DNA of 64,000 nt. It comes from Buxus sempervirens. Its lineage: Eukaryota > Streptophyta > Magnoliopsida > Buxales > Buxaceae. The notes below the pieces were generated by a model. That model was not told the DNA's origin. It saw nothing but the letters and a program-made list of their open reading frames with translations, and ran no database searches. The stretch is from assembly GCA_947561395.2 (NCBI GenBank), contig OX387193.1, positions 15,872,001 to 15,936,000 of the forward strand, given 5' to 3'. Position numbers and translations under genes: made by a program. Position 1 is the stretch's first letter. Each line of letters begins with the position of its first letter. Below are positions 1-10,373 of this stretch, in pieces.

Positions 1-297
1 TAATTGATTATCAAATAGTTTCTTTGCTTTAATTGTTGTAATTGGAAATTGGTGATACTCGATCTCTTCTAATTGTTCAAGCATCAGAAATGGGAAATTG
101 GACTCTGGAGGTTGAAGGCTTCAATTGCAAAGTTCAAGATTCATTCTAAAGAGGTATTCTTCTATTTAATTTTCTGATTTTAAAATTAGTATAAATATTA
201 TTATTATAAGTAAGTCTCTCATTCTACCTTTCTTATAAATTAGTATCACCAAATATTTATTATAATATTATTTATTAAGAATTTTTTTTTCAAAAAT

Positions 298-833
298 TTG
301 ATAATGAACCCTAGGTATCCTATGTTTTTTGACACTGAAGAAAGGGAATATCTTAGACCCCTTTCTGACCCAACATTTTTTGATGATATAACCCAACCCC
401 AATATAATGACCCTCCCATCCAAGATCTTGAAACTGAATTGCCTTCGCAAGATATGGGATTGTCTTCCCTACCACCTAGGAACACCAAGAGGAGTAGAAC
501 CTCCGGTGTTTGGCTCAATTTTACAATTGAAAATGTAGGGAGTGAAGAGAGGGCAGTGTGTAACCATTGCAAAAAACATTTTAGTTGTAAAGGAGAAGGT
601 GGCACAGGCCACTTGAACTGGCATTTGCATAAATGCCTTCCAAAACATGGCCAAATTGACCCTAGGCAAACCCAAATTTCTACTAGTAGTGTTACTATGA
701 GTAATTTTGTTTTTAATCAAGAAGAAACTAGGCTTGAAATAGTAAAGTAGGTAATTCAAGAAGAATTACCCTTTAGATTAATAGATTCTAAAAGATTTAA
801 CCGTTTAATAAAATTATTTATTAACAATTTTCT
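298..833 (+). pseudogene. hAT-family transposase N-terminal fragment with BED zinc finger
   Basis: The open part encodes about 150 residues. The region around residues 70-113 has the BED-finger pattern: an aromatic VWLNF start, CNHCKKHF, then HLNWHLHKC. This is the DNA-binding head of plant hAT transposases (Ac/RICESLEEPER type). The open frame meets a TAG stop at 748-750. The same frame then continues with EELPFRLIDSKRF, which resembles the conserved ELPF segment that follows the BED domain in these proteins, so the copy is broken by a stop and then lost. The RNase H-like catalytic core and the dimerisation domain are absent. The AT-rich DNA upstream (1-297) looks like the untranslated leader of such elements. 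It cannot be an active transposase. Domesticated BED proteins exist, but nothing here suggests domestication. Confidence 0.75.
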
Positions 834-2060
834 AAAATTAAAAAAAATCATAATAGTCACAAGTCCTAAAAAGGGAAAGTTTCTAATTTAACTGGATTTT
901 ATACAAAAAAACTATTTCTAAAATCCTAAAATGGAAAATTTTCTAAATTCCTATATATACAAAATTCCTAAAATTTTAAATTCCTAAAAAGAAAATATTA
1001 AACTTAAATTTTCTGAAATACAAGATTATCATATTTTGAGATTTCTAAAAGAAAAAGTACCTAAACACTAATGTGATGGATATATATTACAGTAATGGAT
1101 TAGACCGTAATAGAGAAAATAATGGTGTGAATAAACTATAAATATTAGCTAAAAAAATCTGGAGCTAATAGAACCATGTTCAAACATATGTGACCGAACT
1201 CATTGAGAACCTTATTTCATAATAACAGAATTGTAAATACACAAACCAAGTGTGATTAGACTGCAATCCTTCTCATGCAAATATGAGAGATTTACAAAGA
1301 CAAATGACCAAATTATCAATCACACTTCAATACCAAAATTAAGCGCAGATTCTACCACATCCTCAAACAAAGGACAAACATGCAATGGAGAACAGATTAT
1401 TTACTCTAAATTTCTAAACCATCTCTTGGGCTCAAGACAATAATTATGATTCTAGACATTATATACCAAAATAGCCTACATGCACCCAGCTTTTTTGTTA
1501 TCCACCCTAACTTTCTTTTGGCCATTGTACGTCCCCTGTCTAACCAAGTGGAACCTCATCCTCCTTTCCCCAACCAAAAAAAACCCTTTCTATATTCCAC
1601 ATTGGAACTTCCACGTTCGTATTTCAATTTCCCCCTTCCTATTTATTTCAATTATTATAACCCTCTAAACTCACGGAATTAGGGTTCAAAGAAAAATCAT
1701 TTCAGGCTTGGGATTTCATGGAAAAAGCCCGGGACCTTGTCTGACAATCTACTGGAAATTCAGGAGGTTGGAAGAAAGTTTTCAATTGCTGCTCAATTAT
1801 GTATTTGCACAATCTGGTGGCCATTTGGAAGGAAACATCACATTATACAAAGATAGAAACGAGGACATCATTAGAGGATGAGATTTAGCAGGAATGTGGG
1901 AAGTTTTAATCAAGGCAGTGTTAAAATACAGTGTTTGTTTCAAAATAGAAACGAAGAAAGAATCTACAAGTTTAAACCCCAATAAGAAAAATGAAATCAA
2001 ATGCATGATTTGAGACTTAATCCAAAAACGAAACTTACTTGTACATGAAAATGTCCAGCC
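834..2060. other. AT-rich stretch with no recognisable gene
   Basis: From 850 to 1060 the sequence is a degenerate run of short TTCCTAAAA-like words. From 1450 to 1800 it is CT-rich and promoter-like. I saw no domain, splice-supported exon or repeat terminus here. Confidence 0.5.
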
Positions 2061-2159
2061 CGTGAAGCTCTTCCTCTCCAGTTTAATGACTACCTTGCTC
2101 CCAAATCGGAAGATGGTGAGGGAGAGAAGTAGCCAAAAGGTTCAGAACCTTCCCAAATA

Positions 2160-2163
<4 letters not shown>

Positions 2164-2212
<49 letters not shown>
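2164..2212. repeat. (GA)n microsatellite
   Basis: About 24 uninterrupted GA units. The stretch to 2330 is GC-richer and reads like the 5' part of a minus-strand transcript, but no coding frame is supported. Confidence 0.95.
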
Positions 2213-2215
<3 letters not shown>

Positions 2216-2321
2216 GAGAATGGGCGTCAGAGAGAAGGCCGTCGGTGGCTTCCGTTGGAGAAGTCAAAAATCGTTTGGTGTCGACTCTTTTTCCTTTTGA
2301 GGGTGTCGAACAACAGATTTT

Positions 2322-2507
2322 CGTGTTTAGGGAGCTACAATGCTTCCTCAAATATGAGGAAGCACTGTAGCACATTTTAAAATATTAGGGGAATAAAATA
2401 AGGATAGGGAAGCTGGTGGGAGTAATGTTTTGTCAAAATCTCTATTTGGTTTCTATATTTTAAGGAAAGGGAGGTGAATAGGGAAGCTGCTGCTAGTGCT
2501 CTTAGGC
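2322..2507. repeat. Dispersed repeat R1, copy 1
   Basis: Shares an ordered series of words with 34165-34318: GTGTTTAGG at the start, CACTGTAGCAC, AAATAAGGAT, TTTTGTCAAA, a TTTGGTTTC block, and CTAGTGCTCT at the end. Read in reverse, it starts AGAGCACTAGTAGCAG, a style seen in short non-autonomous elements of many plants. No target duplication was found, so its class is open. Confidence 0.55.
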
Positions 2508-3042
2508 AACACAAGTGGTGTACCTTAGGTATTCAAGTGGGGTACCTTAGGTATAATTGGGGGGTACCTTGGGTAATACCTGGGTGTACTTTGGGCATAC
2601 AATGGGGGTACCTTGAGTAATACTTGGATGTACCTTAAGTATAGAAGTGGGGTACCTTGGGTATACTTAAGAGATTATTTGGGTATTCTTGGGAGATACT
2701 TATGGTACACTTGAGAGGTACCTTGGGTATTCTTAAGAATTACTTTAGGTATTCTTAGAGGATAGTTTGGGTACACTTGAGAGGTACCTTGGGTATACTT
2801 TGAAGTTACTTTAGGTATACTTGAACTAATTTGAGGGTATCTTAGCCAATTGAAATTGAAAATTAACATGAACTAAGTTTACCTTAATAACCTTCAATAG
2901 AGTTCAATTTGTTTTCCCCAAATCCTCAAGCATGATCAACATCCACTTCACCTTCATAACACAAGTGCTTAATTAGTCTAATAATCACACTTTAGATAGT
3001 TAAACTTAATAATTAAGACATAATCCGGGTCGGGGTTTTACA
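2508..3042 (-). mobile_element. Truncated long LTR fossil, probable Ty3/gypsy type
   Basis: Read on the minus strand from 3042, it begins TGTAAAACCCCGACCCGG, like the starts of the three complete long LTRs in this window (TGTAAAACACC, TGTAACGCCCC, TGTAAAACCC). It contains a degenerate tandem array at about 2512-2835, built on a GGTACCTTGGGTAT word repeated roughly every 30 bp. The complete 38.4-kb copy has an array in a similar place. The other end is missing, so this is a partial fossil. Confidence 0.5.
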
Positions 3043-3119
3043 CATGATCACTCTCCATGAGCGCACACTTATCACTGTGGCATTTTATGCATATTTTAAT
3101 TTACTTTTCGTTGGTACCT

Positions 3120-4236
3120 AAGTGCATGTGTTCATGTTTTGGCCGAAGACAAAGCAAAATGGCCTTTCAGGCTTTCGATTCAACCCGTTCCTCATAAGGG
3201 GAAGAATCTTGTTGTTTAACCAAAGGAGGGAAGCCTCCAAAAAACTTGGGTTGTCATCTCAAAAGAGGGAGAAAGGCCCCCTAGCCCTTCTCCCTACAGT
3301 GCTTGGCTCCATCATCTAGAAAAGCATGCTTTAAAGTGTTAAAACCAACCTTGAGAAACCACTATGTTTTCTATGCCAACCGTAAACTCAGAACGATCTT
3401 GACTAAACCATATATTGTATAAGGTTTAGTATAGAAAGTTTGCAAGTTTGGGTTTTGGTGCTAATTTTGATTAAAATCAATCTTCAAAGGTTCGCCAAGA
3501 AGCCAGTAGGGTTCCTGGGTCATGGGACTTGGGATTGCCAAAAGAAAATTTTGAGCTCATGTGGGCCTTCCAACAAGGCCCACACCTTCCTTGCATACCA
3601 AAATCCACTCCATGTGGATCCCAGACCAACCCGAACCCACTATGGGCTATCCCCAAGCCCACAATCTCTCAAACCCAAAAGGGTACTATTCCAAAAATAG
3701 CAACCCTAAAGGGGACTTTGGCTACTTTTTTAGCCATACTTGGCATCCTATGGGCCTTTCAACGGGGCCTACACATCAAACTCAGATCACTTAAGCTAAA
3801 AAGATAAAATCAAAGTAAAGGGACCTATACCACACATGTGGTCCCACCAAGACTTAAATCAAAGCATGCTTGTCTAGGAGCGGGTGAGATGAAAGTGAGT
3901 TCATTCAATCAAATTTAACCAGGGATGACCCGTGGGACCCGTCACCCGATGGGGCAAACCGAGGTGTCTACGGACTTCCCTGGCCCCTAACCGAGCACTT
4001 TTTCAGAATCTTGAAATGCAGACCACCTATTACATAGCCTTTTTAGGCATCCAAGTGTCTGTCTGCACCCCATCAGGTAGTGACGACTCCCCAAACCCCT
4101 TTTATTCAAATCCAACATCCCAATCCCAAAAGCATACGATCCTTCACGCTTTCACCAAAGGGTGGGTCGGGTACTCCCCAAAAGGGAGGTGATCATATCA
4201 CCATCCCCATGTGCGCCACAGATCGACGAGTGCACA
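3120..4236 (+). mobile_element. LTR-like element family ABC, copy A (fossil)
   Basis: The 3' kilobase matches two other loci, 36120-37226 and 47386-49766. Shared words in order are GGGCCTTCCAACGGGGCCC-like, GGACTTCC, CCGTAACCGAG-like, CTGCACCCCATCAGG and GTGGCGACTCC-like. All three end in a CACA run at 4236, 37226 and 49766. This arrangement is common in long terminal repeats of large plant retroelements. No internal protein domain was seen, so it is either a solo LTR or a non-autonomous relative. The left end is not resolved, and the right end joins the duplicated block directly. Confidence 0.6.
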
Positions 4237-4396
4237 ACTAACAACTAATGTCTATATATGTGTAGTGTGCACGTGGACCCACTAGCATTGTTTTAAAACA
4301 TTTCGTGCCCATCCCTATTAAGTGCCACACACTAGTTTAACTCACTACCAAAAAAAACACACTAGTTTAATAAACTCAAAATCTACCGGCTATTCT

Positions 4397-7126
4397 TGTA
4401 AAACACCCTGAATTTTGAGAATTTATTAATTAATTATTATAGAGTTATTTAAGGAAATTCAGTTAATCCAAGCATGGATTTGTGTTTTTAAAGGTGATCA
4501 CTTGGAGGAGGAAGATCCGGAAATTGAGACTAATCCAACGGTGGATCTTAAGATCAAAGGTAATTGATAATTAAGGTTCTATTTTAAATTTAATTGGTGG
4601 AATACATGGAGTTCATGCATGTGAGATACGTGGGATCATGAGAGATTAAAATAGAAACAAAATAGGAATAGAAGGGAGGCGTGCGTATGTTTTAGGAGTT
4701 GCTAAAGCAAAATTGAGTTTTAGGAAAGCTTTCTAATTTGCTTGGGCGTGTGAGTTTAATTGGAGAGAAAATTCTAACTTAGCCTCTTTTGTTTTGGACG
4801 ATTGAAGAAGAGGAAAACTCTCTTGTTTGGATGCTTGAGGACTTCCATTGGTTGCAGTAGAGAAGAAGAAGTGTGTTTGGTTGTTCTTGAGCAAACAGAG
4901 GAGTAGCACTCCATTTAGTCACTATCTGCATGATTTAATAAGTGTACTTGTTTGGTTTGATATCAAGGATGTGTTGAGATGATAATCTAAGTATTTTCGT
5001 GCTATATGGTGACTTTTGCTGAGACATATTGATGGTTGAATAGGGGGATTGAAATATTTCTGTTTTCTATTTTTTGTTTGGTAGTTTTGTGATTAATTTA
5101 TTGTGATTCATGAGTTTGAATGGTTAGGATTGATTTAATATGTTGTATGAGGGATATTAGATGTGTTGGATTAATTTTGAGTTGTTGGATTTGGGTTTAA
5201 ACGAATTTAAAAAGGAAAAACTAAAAAGTCGGATTTCCGGAATTAACCGCAGTTGGCCAAGCACCTAACAAATCGCTCGAGCGACCATGTCTAGTGCCTT
5301 GCCTGCAAACCCTCTTCGAATGACAGCTCACTACGATCGCTTGAGCGTGAAGGTTGAGTGCCCGTTTAAATTATGTTTATCAGAGGCCGCCCAACAGGAT
5401 CACTTGAGCGCCTAGGGTTGATCGCTCATTCAAATTATAGCTTTAAGATCGCCCAAAAAGACCGCTCAAGCGCAAGGGTCAAGTAGTCAACATTGAATTT
5501 GATTTTCTGGTATTTTGAGCAATTTTTCATTATAAAATGATTTTTAATGAAATTTAACCAACGTACCAATAAGAATTAAGTGTTTATGAGTTGTTTTCAC
5601 TGGCCGTTTGTTTAAAAATAATTTTACAAAGATTTTGGGTACGTTCTACTAAAATAGATCTTGTTTTGGTTTAAATGAGAGTTTTGGTTCCAAACTTTGT
5701 TTTAAAATGAATTGGTTGATTCCAGCAAGTGTAAAAGTTAGTTTTATATGTATTTAAATTGGGAAATTGACCGGAAATGTTTTCTACGTGATTTGGGTAT
5801 ATTAAGCTTATGATTTGGGTTGTAAAGGCATAAATTACTCTATTATGCCACTTGGCACTATATGGTTTCATGTTGTTATTAAATTATTGATTGAAAGTGT
5901 CTAGTGGGCATAGCTGAGTATGGATCCATAGTGTCAAGCTAGATTATGAAGGAGTATTTCCTTGATTGAGTACTTTTGCTTTACAATCATGCTCTCTTTG
6001 CAAGTTAGTTTGCATCAAAAGGTTTTCATGTACAAAAGGGACTCATTTTAGATTTAGCTTGCTGGTAAGGCTCGCGTTAGTGAGGTTATTCTTGTATGTG
6101 GTGATAAGCAGCAATCCTCATGATGTGATTTATCTTGCTACATGCATGGTAATACATGTCAACTCCATATTTCAAGATTTAGCATGCTGGTATGTGAGTT
6201 CTTGCACAATAAGCCGATGTCCAGGACTCTATATTTCTAGATTGATTTGCTGCTGGTATGTGAGTGTTTACTGGCTTCGCTCATAAGTCGCAAAGTGGCA
6301 TAGTGAATGCAAAGTGGTTACTCAAAGACTTATTTACTTCACAAGTCCTACTAATATTATTATGCATTGGTTTGTGATATGATTTTGGTTTGGTATTGCT
6401 CTTGAACAATGAGAATTATAAGGTTGATTATTCACATACAACGATTTAACTTGTATGTTGAGGAGTACATTGAGGTATTTTGTCATGATTGGCCAGCATT
6501 GTTTCTTTTACAGTATTGACTTATCTTGAGTTGTTATGGATTTATTTTATTTGATTTATTGGTTTGGTTTATTTGATGAGATTCTTATCATTTAATTAAT
6601 CGTTTATTTTGCTAGGCATGAATGAAAGTTATTTTTATATATGAACTATTTATACATGCATGTGCTGCTTACTAGGATATTCGTATCTCACACTGTGTTT
6701 TGTTTTTGTTTTCAGCTGACCCACATGAGGACGTGACCGGGGTTGATTGTTTGGAAGGAGAGATTCCTGAGTTTGTAGCTAAGGATTATTATTATCTATA
6801 CTAGACTGTTTTCTTTTACTTGAGTTTATTAACAAATGTTTTTATTTTGATGGTCTTATTATTGGACTTGTTTATGAGAGTAAGAGAGAATTTAGTTTTA
6901 CCCATTTGTTACTAGACTTGGATATTATTCTTTTTATTTGGGTGGTTTGACTTTATTTGGAGCCCATGCTTACGGTTATTGATTAATTGAATTTTATTTC
7001 CGCACTCTAATATTAATTGGAATTGTTTAAATTTAATATCTGATATTTAGTAGCTTTGGCCCCAGTAATACTTTGGGTATCGGTTTGGTGAATATTTTTG
7101 CACAGACTCGGATTCGGGGCATTACA
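4397..7126 (+). mobile_element. Solo LTR of 2.7 kb, probable Ty3/gypsy type (fossil)
   Basis: Starts TGTAAAACACCC and ends GGGGCATTACA, flanked by the perfect 5-bp duplication ATTCT (4392-4396 and 7127-7131). The paralogous block 2 has the uninterrupted target CTATTCTCAACC near 15090, so the boundaries are independently confirmed. An internal zone (about 5270-5480) holds several diverged copies of a CTCGAGCG/CTTGAGCG word, also found in the copies at 38.4 and 56.6 kb. No gag or pol segment lies between the ends, so this is a solo LTR. Confidence 0.85.
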
Positions 7127-7923
7127 ATTCTCAACTTATTAAATCCAAGGTATTAAAACTCAACCAATATATACCAAGTCATACTGCTTAGTATAAATAC
7201 ACATAATACGACTTAAAATCAGCTGGAGCCCCTCACTGGTCCAATCTACTCATCCAATGGTGAGTGGCATGTAAATGTCAATGAAGATGTTGACATATAC
7301 ACGTCAGTGAATGATGTTGATGTGTACAAAGCCTTCATCATTGAACCAGTAGATCTTTTAGCATGGGCTAAAGTTAATATGGTCTCATTTAGTTCTAGAA
7401 CTTTACTCACGTGAAATGAAATGAAATCTGTGTGCCAAACCCACTGTGAATCTCAATACACACAATTTTCTAACTTCAAATGTTACCAAGATTCATGCAT
7501 TTACTTTCTAATTCAACAATTATTCATTTCTCCTTCAACAACCCAAATTTTTGTGCTCCAACTCTTTAATGCAATCACACAAAAGTCTATAATTAGAAGA
7601 AGTTAAGAAAAAATTCATAAAAGCAAAATTTGAAAAGAACAAGAGATAGAAAGACACCCCCACATGGAATCCACAAATTGTCATTTCAAAATTCAATTTT
7701 TTCTCTCTCAATTTCATCATAGCTGTCAATCATTCAAAAGATTAAAGCCAATTAACTATCTCTTTCTTCCCACCCCACCATCACAGTTGATTATCTTGCC
7801 AACCCAATTTTTACTACTTCCAAGGCAAAACTGAAAAACCCCAATTTTTTATGAATAAAACAAAGCTTCAAAAAATGCTGACACAAATCTATGCGCCGGA
7901 AAAATCATCTCTCATTATCTTAA

Positions 7924-8276
7924 GGGAAAATTGGTTTCAAGTGATACTTTTTCAAAATATTTCAGATTCAATCATCTATCTAAATCTTAATAATTAAGAA
8001 TTAGTGATACCTTTTTAATATAATTGAAAATCAATATCTGTTCATAAAAACTTTCTTCCGAAAATACCCTCAAAAGACTTTGAAAACATTTCACTCATTT
8101 TGTTACAAGTGTGGTTTGCAAGTCTTTTTGAGGACATATTCAGAAAAAAAAAAAACTCTTTATTAACAATAAAATAACATTGATTCTTAATTATGTTAAA
8201 AATGTATCACTAATTCTCAATTACTAAGAATTACACAATTGGACCTGAACTCTTTTGAAAAATAATCAATTTTCCC
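7924..8276. mobile_element. Mutator-type MITE, family M1
   Basis: Starts GGGAAAATTGG and ends CAATTTTCCC, with long imperfect inverted arms. The flanks are an imperfect 9-bp duplication (TTATCTTAA / TTTTTTTAA), and block 2 has the single unoccupied site TTATTTTAA. The core word AAAAGACTTTGAAAAC and the arm words recur in the better-preserved copy at 20444-20882. Nine-base duplications with long terminal inverted repeats are the mark of Mutator-like elements. It has no coding capacity. Confidence 0.8.
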
Positions 8277-8675
8277 TTTTTTTAATCCCTAAAACCCCAC
8301 ATATTTGCTATCGTACGCCCCCAGGGGGCAACGCGCACACCTCCAAGAACGTAGAACGAGGAGTCATATCAGATCGTACCCACCCCGGTTCCGTGCCACG
8401 TACACGTCAGAAAAGATCCTAACTGAGCTTCAGTGGTGGGCTCTCGATGGCTCACGTAGAACGAGGAGTCATATCACGCTAATATGTAAAATAATAAATA
8501 TCATTATTAGATATTTTCTTATACTATTACAGAAAGCGAGGTCTAGAGATTTAGACTAAACATTCTCCTTTTTAAAAAGTGATCATTAACATTTCGTAAA
8601 GACTTTTATGCCCCCATTCAGTTACGAGTGTTGATTATCATTTGGTACGTGTATTATTACACGTGTACCCATTAA

Positions 8676-8878
8676 TCTATATTATTATATAAAGCCCAGA
8701 CCCTATTTTCTCCTTGACATCTTATACTCAAAACACTCTTCATTTTTTTTTTTAAATTAATTTCTATAAGTTAATGCTACGTGTATGGCTTACTAACTGC
8801 CTAACATTATATACACAAAACGCCCTCTTCTTTTTTAAAAAAAAATTTGATTCGTGCATAACGTGTACGTTATCCTAG
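8676..8878 (+). mobile_element. Short non-autonomous Helitron
   Basis: The 203-bp element starts TCTATATTATTATATAAAG and ends CTAG, inserted between A (8675) and T (8879) as Helitrons require. Just before the end is a 6-bp stem, CGTGCA / TGTACG, with a 5-base loop. No helicase or Rep sequence is present. It is a diverged relative of the copies at 22.2, 34.3 and 63.2 kb. Confidence 0.7.
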
Positions 8879-9239
8879 TTATATAAGAAAGGAACATAAG
8901 TCGATAAATTTGGAATCCGGATCAAGAAAAATTTTAACACCACAATACAAACATAATAACCCAAGTGGTACCTTCAACTTGTATTGTACTTAATTATACT
9001 TAACTCTAATTATAATGTGTATTTAAAGATTCAGTCAAACCGAACCTCCTTGCACACGATATCACCCAAGAATAATCCCTCCTCAAAGCTTTTTTTTGTT
9101 TCTCATTTGCTTTTGGGAGATCTCTTTTCTTTTAGAAATGAAAGATCTCTCCCTTGGATTTGCTAACAAGCTAACTAGTTGCACACAGCACGACACTCCA
9201 CCCAAGCACGTCGCTTATACTTTCCATACGCGTGTTGAA

Positions 9240-10373
9240 GGATATTATTTTTTTTTTTTATATTTACAATTTATCTTTTGAGGTATTCAACATAGGGATG
9301 GCAACGGTTCAGTTAAACCGACAAACCGAACCGAACCAAACCTATTAGGATCGGTTTTGAGTCTTTAATAAACGGTTCGGTTTTGGTTTTTAATTTTAAA
9401 AATCGATGCGGTTACGGTTTAGTTACGATTTTTAGGTGAAACCAAACCGAAACCGAACCAATTATGTATTATATGTACAAGCTTTGAGTTGCACAATTGC
9501 AGAACCCTTTAACTGATTAGCTCATTAGGGATGACATATCCCTCCTAGAGTTTAGTAGTCTTGAATGGTTATTGAAACAAAAAATTTCACTTGAATTTTC
9601 CTTTTTCATTGTACTTCTATGGAAATTCTTTTGATACAATGTTTCATTAACACATCCCTGTGTAGACACGATAAAAAAATAATATGAATTTAATCTATCT
9701 GAACTTCCAAAAAAGGAGAAATGGTTCGATTCGGTTACGGTTTTAAGAATATGAAAGTTAAACGGTTTTGATTTTAAAATTAGTAAACCCTAATGGTTAC
9801 AATTCGGTTATAGTTTCAATTGTAAACTTGTCGGTTTGGTTTTGGTTTTACAAACCGAACCATTGCCGTCCCTAATTCAACCATCCCGCTTTCCTCCTAA
9901 AGTTTTCAAAATACCAATTTACCACTTAAGGTTTCATGTGAGTAACAGTCTGCCCCCTTTAGAGGTTTGTCTATTAAAAATTTTATAAGCGTTTATGAGG
10001 TGGCAAGAAATAAAAAATATATTAACAATTCTTCCCTTATTATTTTGATTATTTATAATTAAATATCAAGATTACCTTTTAGTGGAGTGGTTCAATGTTT
10101 GTAGTAGTGGTTCAATGAACAATAACCAAACCTAATTAACATCTGTCTTTTTGGTACTCAAGGTCTAAATCAAGCCCTTTTTTATTTTAAATGTAAATGA
10201 AAGAGGCAAATTTATCAATTAACAATTTCTAAGTGTAATTTTAAAGGTTAAACGTGTAAAAGGAGGAGATTGTTATACATAAAAAACTTCAAGGTGGTAA
10301 ATTGGTATTTGGGAAACCTCATGAGGGAAAGAAGGATTATTGGAAACTTAAGGGGGTAAAATATAAATATCCC
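9240..10373. mobile_element. Foldback element with a nested hAT MITE
   Basis: The two ends are inverted copies: CCAATTTACCAC at about 9935 answers GTGGTAAATTGG at about 10298, and GGATATT at 9240 answers AATATCC at 10372. The left arm is interrupted by the hAT MITE at 9293-9874. Removing that insert restores the arm alignment. The target duplication is not clear, so the class (Mutator-like suspected) is inferred from arm style only. Confidence 0.6.
9293..9874. mobile_element. Non-autonomous hAT element, CGGTTT subterminal type
   Basis: Terminal inverted repeats TAGGGATGGCAA and TTGCCGTCCCTA (one mismatch) are flanked by an 8-bp duplication, ATTCAACA / ATTCAACC, with one mismatch. Both ends carry dense CCGAACC / GGTTCGGTTT words, typical of subterminal transposase-binding arrays. 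It is 582 bp long with no open frame, and lies inside the left arm of the foldback element at 9240-10373. Confidence 0.85.

Larger units (their letters stand above)
4237..8455. repeat. Segmental duplication, block 1 (split by two insertions)
   Basis: 4237-4396, 7127-7923 and 8277-8455 together match 14972-16128 in order and orientation. Shared landmarks are ACTAACAACTAATG, CCCATCCCTATTAAGTGCCA, CCAATATATACCAAGTCA, CAGCTGGAGCCCC, TTTCTTCCCACCCCACCA, GTTGATTATCTT and TAGAACGAGGAGTCATATCA. Block 1 was later opened by a solo LTR (4397-7126) and a Mutator-type MITE (7924-8276), both absent from block 2. A 20-bp word around 8350 recurs around 8457, just past the end of the match, which may mark a recombination point. 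Confidence 0.85.
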
